Assembly: GCA_964641395.1 (NCBI GenBank)
Contig: CAZXKQ010000038.1
Coordinates: 1 to 12,330, forward strand
Direction: 5' to 3'
Source of the DNA: CANQBR01 sp964641395
GTDB lineage: Bacteria > Bacillota > Negativicutes > Acidaminococcales > Acidaminococcaceae
Length of the DNA: 12,330 bases
Under the pieces are notes generated by a model. That model worked only from the letters and a program-made list of their open reading frames with translations, ran no database searches and had not been told where the DNA came from. Below, piece by piece: positions 1-5,163 of the stretch. Position numbers and translations under genes: made by a program. Every line of letters begins with the position of its first letter. Position 1 is the first letter of the stretch.

Positions 1-5
1 GACAT

Positions 6-82
6 GGTGGCTGTGGTGAAGTGGTTAACACGGCGGATTGTGGCTCCGTTACGCGTGGGTTCGACTCCCACCAGTCACCCCA
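6..82 (+). tRNA. tRNA-His (anticodon GTG)
   Basis: The gene folds into a full cloverleaf. The acceptor strands are GTGGCTG (7-13) and CAGTCAC (72-78), the T arm is GTGGG-TTCGACT-CCCAC (55-71), and the anticodon loop TTGTGGC carries GTG. The CCA end is encoded at 80-82. G at 6 can pair with the C discriminator at 79, which is the G-1:C73 identity pair specific to histidine tRNA, so I include position 6. It is the first gene of the visible cluster, whose promoter lies upstream of the window. Confidence 0.96.
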
Positions 83-85
83 ATA

Positions 86-98
86 CCCCTTTGAGGGG
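86..98 (+). other. Small hairpin between tRNA-His and tRNA-Gln
   Basis: CCCCT (86-90) and AGGGG (94-98) form a 5-bp stem with a 3-base loop in the 24-base spacer. No T run follows, so it is not a terminator. It may be a spacer structure removed when the tRNA precursor is processed, but that is inference. Confidence 0.35.
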
Positions 99-106
99 CA
101 ACCCTT

Positions 107-182
107 TGGGGCGTAGCCAAGCCGGTAAGGCACAGGACTTTGACTCCTGCATGCGTTGGTTCGAGTCCAGCCGCCCCAGCCA
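107..182 (+). tRNA. tRNA-Gln (anticodon TTG)
   Basis: The acceptor strands are TGGGGCG (107-113) and CGCCCCA (172-178). The anticodon stem CAGGA/TCCTG encloses the loop CTTTGAC with anticodon TTG. The T arm is GTTGG-TTCGAGT-CCAGC (155-171). The discriminator is G179 and CCA is encoded at 180-182. The first acceptor pair is U-A, a weak pair typical of glutamine tRNAs. A single base separates it from the next tRNA, so both must come from one precursor. Confidence 0.96.
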
Positions 183-183
183 T

Positions 184-259
184 GGTGCATTAGCTCAGTC
201 GGTAGAGCACCTGACTTTTAATCAGGGTGTCCCGCGTTCGAGTCGCGGATGCATCACCA
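184..259 (+). tRNA. tRNA-Lys (anticodon TTT)
   Basis: The acceptor strands are GGTGCAT (184-190) and ATGCATC (249-255), with one G-U pair. The anticodon stem CCTGA/TCAGG holds the loop CTTTTAA with anticodon TTT. The T arm is CCGCG-TTCGAGT-CGCGG. The discriminator is A256 and CCA is encoded at 257-259. It is the last gene of the cluster, 10 bases before the terminator stem. Confidence 0.96.
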
Positions 260-269
260 GCGCAAGAAG

Positions 270-301
270 GCCGCTTGCAGAGCAGTGCAGGCGGCTTTTT
301 T
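270..301 (+). terminator. Intrinsic terminator of the tRNA cluster
   Basis: GCCGCTTGCA (270-279) pairs with TGCAGGCGGC (286-295) in a 10-bp stem with one G-U pair and a 6-base loop, followed at once by six T residues (296-301). Its position 10 bases after the tRNA-Lys CCA end fits termination of the tRNA transcript. Confidence 0.9.
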
Positions 302-346
302 ACATCTCTGCCTAGGTCTTGCCCTGAGAGTAGACGTATGTTATTA

Positions 347-355
347 TGTTATAAT
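347..355 (+). promoter_or_regulatory. Extended -10 promoter of pgi
   Basis: TGTTATAAT (347-355) is a TGN extension joined to a perfect TATAAT box. I see no good -35 hexamer 16-18 bases upstream, which is usual for extended -10 promoters. Transcription would start near 362, giving a leader of about 32 bases before pgi. Confidence 0.75.
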
Positions 356-357
356 AG

Positions 358-374
358 AAGCTAGTTTATAGCTT
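358..374 (+). promoter_or_regulatory. Inverted repeat at the predicted pgi start site
   Basis: AAGCTA (358-363), five bases, TAGCTT (369-374): a perfect 6-bp inverted repeat lying over the predicted +1 of the pgi promoter. It could be a repressor operator or a small 5' hairpin that protects the mRNA. The sequence does not decide between them, and six pairs can arise by chance. Confidence 0.35.
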
Positions 375-393
375 ATAGGGAGAGTGAGAAGGT

Positions 394-1848
394 ATGATTA
401 CAGCTAGAGAGGGCTGCCTCCAGGTGGGGGCCGGCTTTAGCTTCGACTATGCTACCATGCTGGGGGAGGGCCGGATAAGGGCGGAAGAGCTGGAGGAGCT
501 GGCCCCCCGGGCTGAGGCCGCCGCCGCCGCCCTGGCAGAGCTCCGCTCCAGCGGTTACGCCAAGGCCCACAGGTCCAAGGACGGGGCCAGGGAGCCGGTC
601 TACTTCACCCGCCTGCCCTATGTGGCCGAGGGCAACCCTAATACCCCTGCCAGCCTGGCCGCCCTGGCTGAGCTGGGAGAACACTGCCAGGCAGAGGTGG
701 ACGGGGTGGTCTTCCTAGGGGTGGGGGGCTCCTACCTAGGCAACAAGGTGCTCTTCGACATCTTCTGCGGGGAGGGGTGGAACAGCCTCTCCCTGGAGGA
801 AAGGGGCAGGCGGCCCTACATCTTCTTCGGCGGCAATAACATGGGGGCTTTGCAGAGCAGCCTCATGGCCCGGGAGGTGCGGAACCTGGCCAGCCACGCC
901 CCCTTGAAGGGCAGCCGCTTCCGCCTGCTGTTGGTGCCCATCTCCAAGTCAGGGGGCACCTTGGAAACCCTCACCGCCTTCAGCTACTTCTACCAAGAGT
1001 TCAGCGCCAGCCCCCTGCTGGAGCTGGAGGTGGCGGTGGTCACGGATCTGCGGCCGGAGGCCGCCTCCCCCTTGGCCCAGCTGGCTGCCGCCCAGGGGTG
1101 GCGGGCCCTGGACGTGAAGGACGGCATCGGCGGCCGCTTCTCCGTCCTCCACAACCCCGGCTTAGTAACGGCGGCGGTGATCGGCTGTGACCTAGGGGCC
1201 CTCCTTAAGGGAGCCAGGGACATGGACCAGGCCTGCCAGGAGCCGGAGTGGCGGCGCAACCCCGCCCTGCTCAACGCCTGCCTCAAGTACCTGGCCGGGG
1301 CCCGGCACGACTGCGAGATAGAGGTCTTCATGGGTTACGGCATGTGCCTGAAGTCGGTGGGGGAGTGGTACGTGCAGCTGCTGGCCGAATCCCTGGGCAA
1401 GCGCTACGACAGGGAGGGGCGGCTGGTCTTCTACGGCCGCACCCCCATAGCGGCGGTGGGCAGCACCGACATGCACGCCCAGACCCAGCAACACCAGGAC
1501 GGCCGCCGCAACAAGGTGATCCAGTTCCTGTGGGTGGAGGACAGCGGCGCCCAGGCGGTGCTGGGTAACCCCTTCCCTGGGCAGCCGGCCCTGGCCAAGT
1601 ACCAGGGGCTCAACCTGCGCCAGGCCCTGCGGGCGGCGATGAACGCCAACAGGGAGGCCCTGGACGGGGACGGCCGCTTCAGCGCCGTCTACTCCCTGGC
1701 CAGGCGGGATGAGTACTGCCTGGGCCAGCTCCTCTACTTTTTGATGCTCAGCATCGCCTACGAAGGGGAACTGGCGGACGTAGACGCTTACGATCAGCCA
1801 GGGGTGGAAGCCTACAAGAAGATCGTGAAAAGGGAGCTGGGCCGCTAG
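394..1848 (+). CDS. pgi: Glucose-6-phosphate isomerase
   Basis: Interconverts glucose 6-phosphate and fructose 6-phosphate in cytoplasmic glycolysis and gluconeogenesis. The 484-residue product has the marks of the sugar isomerase family in order: GVGGSYLG (109-116), the phosphate-binding SKSGGTLE (184-191), GGRFS (246-250), ESLGKR (332-337), GSTDMHAQ (356-363) and the C-terminal signature DQPGVEAYK (467-475). By spacing with Bacillus enzymes the catalytic residues are Glu332, His361 and Lys475; the His-to-Lys distance of 114 matches the Bacillus type. The length lies between the short Bacillus form (about 450) and the E. coli form (about 550). The ATG follows AGGGAGAG (377-384) at 9 bases. 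The gene has its own promoter, and the lipoprotein gene 74 bases downstream is probably cotranscribed, as no terminator lies between. Family call is very secure. Confidence 0.97.
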   Translation: MITAREGCLQVGAGFSFDYATMLGEGRIRAEELEELAPRAEAAAAALAELRSSGYAKAHRSKDGAREPVYFTRLPYVAEGNPNTPASLAALAELGEHCQAEVDGVVFLGVGGSYLGNKVLFDIFCGEGWNSLSLEERGRRPYIFFGGNNMGALQSSLMAREVRNLASHAPLKGSRFRLLLVPISKSGGTLETLTAFSYFYQEFSASPLLELEVAVVTDLRPEAASPLAQLAAAQGWRALDVKDGIGGRFSVLHNPGLVTAAVIGCDLGALLKGARDMDQACQEPEWRRNPALLNACLKYLAGARHDCEIEVFMGYGMCLKSVGEWYVQLLAESLGKRYDREGRLVFYGRTPIAAVGSTDMHAQTQQHQDGRRNKVIQFLWVEDSGAQAVLGNPFPGQPALAKYQGLNLRQALRAAMNANREALDGDGRFSAVYSLARRDEYCLGQLLYFLMLSIAYEGELADVDAYDQPGVEAYKKIVKRELGR

Positions 1849-1852
1849 GCCC

Positions 1853-1866
1853 GGGGCTGAAGCCCC
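1853..1866 (+). other. Short hairpin between pgi and the lipoprotein gene
   Basis: GGGGC (1853-1857), TGAA, GCCCC (1862-1866) form a stable 5-bp stem with a tetraloop directly after the pgi stop codon. No T run follows, so it is unlikely to end transcription. It may slow 3' decay of the pgi message; this is inference. Confidence 0.35.
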
Positions 1867-1922
1867 TAGAGGGTGAGCCAGAGAGAAAAACAGGCCGGCC
1901 CAAGGAGACTGAGGCAGAAAGG

Positions 1923-2924
1923 ATGAGGAAGATGAAAAGATTGTTACAAGGGTTGGGAGCCCTGCTGCTCCTAGGCTTGTTGCTGGTGGCGCCAGGCCTC
2001 TTCGGCTGCGCCTCCTCCTCCCACAGGCAGCAGGCCCAGGCAGCCAGGGGGCAGGCCGCCCCGGCGGCCAGCAGGCAGACGGACCAGGCGCCCAGCCGGC
2101 AGACAGCCGCCAAGGGAGGCCTGGGAAAGCTCACCATCACCCTGCTGGACGTAGGCCATGGGGATGCCATCCTCTTGCAGGACGGCCGGCAGAACGTGAT
2201 GATCGACGTGGGCCACCCCAGTGGTTGGCAGGACCTGCAGAAACACCTGGCCCAGCGGCAGGTGGGGAAGGTGGACAGGGTCTTCGTCACCCACCACCAC
2301 AGCGACCACATGGGCAACATCCTGAAATTCCTCCCCAAATACAAGGTGGGCCGGGTCTATGACAACGGCGGCAGCAACAGTGGCAACAAGACCAGCCTGA
2401 AGCTGCGGAACATCCTGGACGAAGGGGGCTACGGTTACAAGAAGGGGGGCAGTTTAAAGGCCGGCGACAGGGTGGAGTTGGGGCCTGCTTACTACCTAGA
2501 GGTGTTCGCCCCCGGCAACTTTTTAAACAACTTTTTAAGCAAAAAGGATTTAAAAGACCTGAACAACACCAGCCTGGTGATGAAGCTCCACTACGGCAGC
2601 TTCACCATGCTCTTCACCGGCGACGCAGAGGCGCCGGTAGAGGATGCCCTGCAAAGGCGCCTGGACGGCCAGGCCCTGAAGAGCGACGTGCTGAAGGTGG
2701 GGCACCACGGCAGCCGTACCTCATCCTACTACCCCTTCATCAGCAAGGTAAGGCCTGCCTACGCCCTGATCAGCTGCGGCAATTACGAAAAGTACCACCA
2801 CCCTAACAAAAACGTGGTAGACCGTCTGCAGCACCTGGGGGCGAAGGTTTGGAACACCCATAAACATGGCTGCCTGACGGTGGTGACAGACGGGGAGAAA
2901 TATGAGGTCAGCAAAGAAAAGTAG
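1923..2924 (+). CDS. Lipoprotein with ComEC-type metallo-beta-lactamase domain
   Basis: A 333-residue protein predicted to be a lipid-anchored hydrolase outside the cytoplasmic membrane. Residues 5-28 are a signal peptide ending in the lipobox LFGC, with Cys29 as lipidation site. Residues 30-66 are an Ala/Gln/Ser-rich linker. From about 70 a metallo-beta-lactamase fold follows in the ComEC/Rec2 style: DVGHGDA (76-82), HHHSDH (124-129, HxHxDH metal site), NNTSLV (214-219), TGD (232-234) and HHGS (261-264). The membrane-channel part of ComEC is absent. In ComEC this domain is thought to act as a nuclease during DNA uptake; the substrate here is unknown. Start: GAGG (1911-1914) sits 8 bases before ATG 1923, while AAAGG (1918-1922) would serve ATG 1932, three residues shorter. 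It lies behind pgi with no obvious functional link. Residues 199-206 come from a 12-bp tandem repeat. Confidence 0.88.
   Translation: MRKMKRLLQGLGALLLLGLLLVAPGLFGCASSSHRQQAQAARGQAAPAASRQTDQAPSRQTAAKGGLGKLTITLLDVGHGDAILLQDGRQNVMIDVGHPSGWQDLQKHLAQRQVGKVDRVFVTHHHSDHMGNILKFLPKYKVGRVYDNGGSNSGNKTSLKLRNILDEGGYGYKKGGSLKAGDRVELGPAYYLEVFAPGNFLNNFLSKKDLKDLNNTSLVMKLHYGSFTMLFTGDAEAPVEDALQRRLDGQALKSDVLKVGHHGSRTSSYYPFISKVRPAYALISCGNYEKYHHPNKNVVDRLQHLGAKVWNTHKHGCLTVVTDGEKYEVSKEK
2517..2540 (+). repeat. 12-bp tandem duplication inside the hydrolase gene
   Basis: AACTTTTTAAAC (2517-2528) is followed directly by AACTTTTTAAGC (2529-2540), 11 of 12 bases identical, in frame, encoding NFLN then NFLS (residues 199-206). 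The patch and the Lys codons after it are strikingly AT-rich against the GC-rich gene. It lies in a segment between the metal motifs, probably a surface loop. Confidence 0.8.
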
Positions 2925-2946
2925 GGCCCTGCCCCAGGCAGGAGAA

Positions 2947-2984
2947 AGGCTCCCTCGCTCAGCGGGGGAGCCTGGTTTATTTTT
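2947..2984 (+). terminator. Intrinsic terminator of the pgi/lipoprotein transcript
   Basis: AGGCTCCCTCGC (2947-2958) pairs with GCGGGGGAGCCT (2962-2973): 12 bp with one G-U pair and a TCA loop, followed by GG and the T-rich run TTTATTTTT (2976-2984). It lies between converging genes. On the minus strand the hairpin is followed only by TTTCTCC, so it may also end the glycosyltransferase transcript, less efficiently. Confidence 0.88.
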
Positions 2985-3007
2985 GCTTTCTTTAGGAAGG
3001 AGGCGGC

Positions 3008-3844
3008 CTAGAGGGCCCGGCCGTTGGCCAGGTGGATCCGCTCCTCCTTGGCAGCTGCCAGCTGCTGCTGGTTGATGAAGCCGTACTCCAGCATGGCGTT
3101 GAGCACCAAGCGTTGGCGGCGGCGGCAGTCCTCCGGGTATTCCAAGGGGTTGAGGGCGGAGGGGGCGTAGGGCAGGGCGGCGATGACGGCGCACTCCCCC
3201 AGGCTCAGCTCCCTAGGGGCTTTGTTGAAATAGGTGGCGGCGGCCTGCTTGATGCCGTTGGCGCCGGCGCCGAAGTAGGTGGTGTTCAGGTAGAGCTCCA
3301 GGATCTCGTCCTTGCTGTACTCTTCCTCCAGCTTGAGGCTGAGGAGGGCCTCGTAGACCTTCCGCTCCACCGTCTGCTCCGGGGAGAGGAAGATGTTCTT
3401 CACCAGTTGCTGGGTGATGGTGCTGCCTCCCTCCACCACCTGGCCGGCCATCAGGTTGGAGAGGGCGGCCCGGGCCACGCCGCTGAGGGCCAGGGCGCCG
3501 TGCTGGTAGAAGGCGTGGTCTTCGATGGCCACCAGGGCGGTGGGCAGGAAGGGGGACATCTGCCGGAGGCTGGTCCAGTTAGGGCTGTGGCGGATGGGCT
3601 CCACCACCTCTGCCAGGTTCAAGGCGGTGTAGAACTTCCGCACCGGCTCCGGCCACTGCTCCTGGGGCGGGGCCAGGGCCAGGATGGCGCCCTTCAGCAC
3701 GCTGCCGGCAGGGCGGTTAGGCGGGGTCTGCTCCTGCCCAGCCTCTTTCTTAGGGGGTGGAGGCGGAGGAGGGTCTTTGCTATAGCTGTCGTAGGCTACC
3801 ATGCCGGCAAAGAGCAGCAGGGTGAGGAAGAGGATTTTTACCAC
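3008..3844 (-). CDS. mtgA: Monofunctional peptidoglycan glycosyltransferase (GT51)
   Basis: Polymerises lipid II into glycan strands on the outer face of the membrane. Numbered from a GTG start (278 residues): a membrane anchor at about 2-18, seven prolines (25-31), and a GT51 domain with all conserved motifs: EDHAFYQHG (catalytic Glu108), GGSTITQQLVKN (139-150), RKVYE (second catalytic Glu165), ILELYLN (181-187) and a YFGAGANGI segment. The spacing of the two Glu residues, 57, is close to that of staphylococcal monofunctional enzymes. There is no transpeptidase domain; the protein ends just after the GT fold. Start: an ATG at 3865 opens the frame 7 codons earlier, but the predicted transcript begins about there and no ribosome site precedes it. 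AGGGAGG lies 8 bases before GTG 3844. A class A penicillin-binding protein cut short is an alternative, but the natural end argues against it. Confidence 0.92.
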   Translation of the reverse strand: MVKILFLTLLLFAGMVAYDSYSKDPPPPPPPKKEAGQEQTPPNRPAGSVLKGAILALAPPQEQWPEPVRKFYTALNLAEVVEPIRHSPNWTSLRQMSPFLPTALVAIEDHAFYQHGALALSGVARAALSNLMAGQVVEGGSTITQQLVKNIFLSPEQTVERKVYEALLSLKLEEEYSKDEILELYLNTTYFGAGANGIKQAAATYFNKAPRELSLGECAVIAALPYAPSALNPLEYPEDCRRRQRLVLNAMLEYGFINQQQLAAAKEERIHLANGRAL

Positions 3845-3873
3845 TGGCGGGGCCTCCCTTCGCATCTAATTAT

Positions 3874-3902
3874 ATTGTAACAGCTGTGGCGGCCGATTGC
3901 AA
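3874..3902 (-). promoter_or_regulatory. Promoter of the GT51 glycosyltransferase
   Basis: Read on the minus strand, TTGCAA (3902-3897) and TACAAT (3879-3874) are separated by exactly 17 bases, and a second box TATAAT overlaps at 3874-3869. Either predicts a transcription start at about 3862-3868, on or past the ATG at 3865. This is the main argument for the GTG start at 3844. Confidence 0.7.
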
Positions 3903-3933
3903 AATATAAACAGGGGGCCGGCGAAAAAAAAAC

Positions 3934-3962
3934 TTGCAAAATCCCGCCGTGCGTAGTATATT
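3934..3962 (+). promoter_or_regulatory. Promoter of the arg operon
   Basis: TTGCAA (3934-3939), a 17-base spacer and TATATT (3957-3962) make a good sigma-A-like promoter pointing to argC. The start would be near 3969, giving a leader of about 130 bases. An oligo-A tract (3924-3932) just upstream of the -35 could act as an UP element. The -35 hexamer is the same as that of the divergent glycosyltransferase promoter. Confidence 0.7.
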
Positions 3963-3963
3963 C

Positions 3964-3981
3964 TTAACATAAAAATCCACT
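3964..3981 (+). promoter_or_regulatory. Candidate ARG box (ArgR/AhrC operator)
   Basis: The 18-mer TTAACATAAAAATCCACT agrees with the ARG-box consensus (WNTGAATWWWWATTCANW) at all but four of the specified positions, and shares the core ATAAAAATnCA with the Bacillus AhrC box. It begins just after the predicted -10 and covers the predicted +1, a position suited to repression by arginine-loaded ArgR. The left half is weak. No argR gene is in the window. Confidence 0.45.
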
Positions 3982-4007
3982 GGGCCCCTAGGGCCGCGCT
4001 TCTTACA

Positions 4008-4037
4008 TTTATGCAAAAAACTGTGGGTTTTATGCAA
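4008..4037 (+). repeat. Phased direct repeats TTTATGCAA in the arg leader
   Basis: TTTATGCAA occurs at 4008-4016 and again at 4029-4037, exactly 21 bases apart. ATGCA resembles the right half of an ARG box (ATTCA), and 21 bases is the centre-to-centre distance of two ARG boxes with the usual 3-base gap. A weaker version, TTTCAA, lies at 4054-4059. The left halves fit the consensus poorly, so these would be auxiliary ArgR half-sites at best. Confidence 0.45.
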
Positions 4038-4097
4038 TTTATCCCGACTTATTTTTCAAGATATACAAAGATTGACAAGGTATAAGGGGGGAAGGTT

Positions 4098-5132
4098 ATG
4101 AGAGCTAGCGTTATCGGCGCCACCGGCTATGCCGGCGTAGAGCTGGTGCGGCTTTTGGCCCAGCATCCAGAGGCGGAAATCGCCCACATCACTTCCGAGA
4201 GCAGCACCGGCCAGGCCCTTGCCGCCCTCTACCCCCACCTGAGGGGCAGGGTGGAGGGAAGCCTGTCCTCCATGGCGGCTTTGGAGGCCCTCAGTGCCGA
4301 CAGCGACGTCATCTTCACCGCCCTGCCTCACGGCCACGCCATGAAGATAGGCAAGGCCCTGCGGGGCAGCGGGGTCAAGCTCATCGACCTAGGCGGGGAC
4401 TACCGCTTCAAGGACTACCGGGTCTTTGAAAAATGGTACAAGGTGGAGCATGCGGATCCCCAGGCCCAGGCGGTCTACGGGCTGACGGAGCTCTACCGGG
4501 AGCAGGTGAGGGGGGCAGACCTAGTGGCCAACCCAGGCTGCTACACCACCTGCAGCATCCTGGCCCTGGTGCCCCTGCTCCAGGCCGGCCTGATCGAGAC
4601 CAGGGGCATAGTGGTAGACGCCAAAAGCGGCACCAGCGGGGCCGGCCGCTCCTTGAAGACAGGCAGCCTCTTCTGCAGCGTCAACGAAAGCTTTAAGGCC
4701 TACGGGGTGGCCACCCACCGGCACACCCCGGAAATCGAGGAGATCTGCAGCGAGTTCGCCCAGGAGCACCTGGTCATCCAGTTCACTCCCCACCTGCTGC
4801 CGGTAGACAGGGGGATATACGCCACCTGCTACGCCATGCTGAAGGAGGGGGTGGGGGCGGAGCAGGTAGCCGCCGCCTATGCCGCCCGCTACGGCGGGGA
4901 ATACTTCATCAGGCTGCTGCCCCAGGGCCAGGTGCCGGAGTTGAAGAATGTGCGGGCCTCTAACTACGTGGACATCGGCTGGCAGGTGGATCCCCGCACC
5001 GGCCGGGTCATCGTGATGAGTTGTTTAGACAATTTAGTGAAGGGCGCTGCCGGCCAGGCGGTACAGAACATGAACGTGATGTTCGGCCTCGAAGAGGCCG
5101 CCGGCCTGAAGCAGCTGCCCATCTGCCCTTGA
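4098..5132 (+). CDS. argC: N-acetyl-gamma-glutamyl-phosphate reductase
   Basis: Third step from glutamate to ornithine: NADPH-dependent reduction of N-acetylglutamyl phosphate to N-acetylglutamate semialdehyde, in the cytoplasm. The 344-residue protein has the usual length. It opens with a Rossmann nucleotide motif GATGYAGVE (7-15), then NPGCYTT (145-151) with the catalytic Cys148, SGTSGAGR (178-184), the HRHTPEIEE segment with a conserved His near 209, HLLPVDRGIYAT (232-243) and NLVKGAAGQAVQNMN (312-326) near the end. The ATG at 4098 follows a strong purine-rich site AAGGGGGGAAGG. It is the first gene of the arg operon, preceded by a leader of about 130 bases with candidate ArgR sites; argJ follows after 31 bases. 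Nothing is missing or broken. Confidence 0.98.
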   Translation: MRASVIGATGYAGVELVRLLAQHPEAEIAHITSESSTGQALAALYPHLRGRVEGSLSSMAALEALSADSDVIFTALPHGHAMKIGKALRGSGVKLIDLGGDYRFKDYRVFEKWYKVEHADPQAQAVYGLTELYREQVRGADLVANPGCYTTCSILALVPLLQAGLIETRGIVVDAKSGTSGAGRSLKTGSLFCSVNESFKAYGVATHRHTPEIEEICSEFAQEHLVIQFTPHLLPVDRGIYATCYAMLKEGVGAEQVAAAYAARYGGEYFIRLLPQGQVPELKNVRASNYVDIGWQVDPRTGRVIVMSCLDNLVKGAAGQAVQNMNVMFGLEEAAGLKQLPICP

Positions 5133-5163
5133 AGACAGGAGCAGGGAGAAGGAGGCAGAGACT

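Noticed and set aside
4..315. Open frame of 103 codons across the tRNA cluster
   Set aside because: It runs through three complete tRNA genes and the terminator; tRNA sequences are simply free of stops in this frame.
3032..3880. Plus-strand open frame of 282 codons opposite the GT51 gene
   Set aside because: Mirror of a GC-rich gene with Gly/Val/Gln-rich low-complexity translation; the minus-strand protein has all family motifs.
4039..4077. Second promoter close to argC (TTATCC/TATACA, or TTGACA at 4072)
   Set aside because: The first pair matches consensus poorly; the perfect TTGACA would place its -10 on the argC start codon, leaving no leader or ribosome site.
3969..4097. T-box or other known riboswitch in the argC leader
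   Set aside because: No T-box sequence, no specifier stem and no terminator hairpin with a T run; only the small GGCCC-CTA-GGGCC hairpin at 3983-3995.
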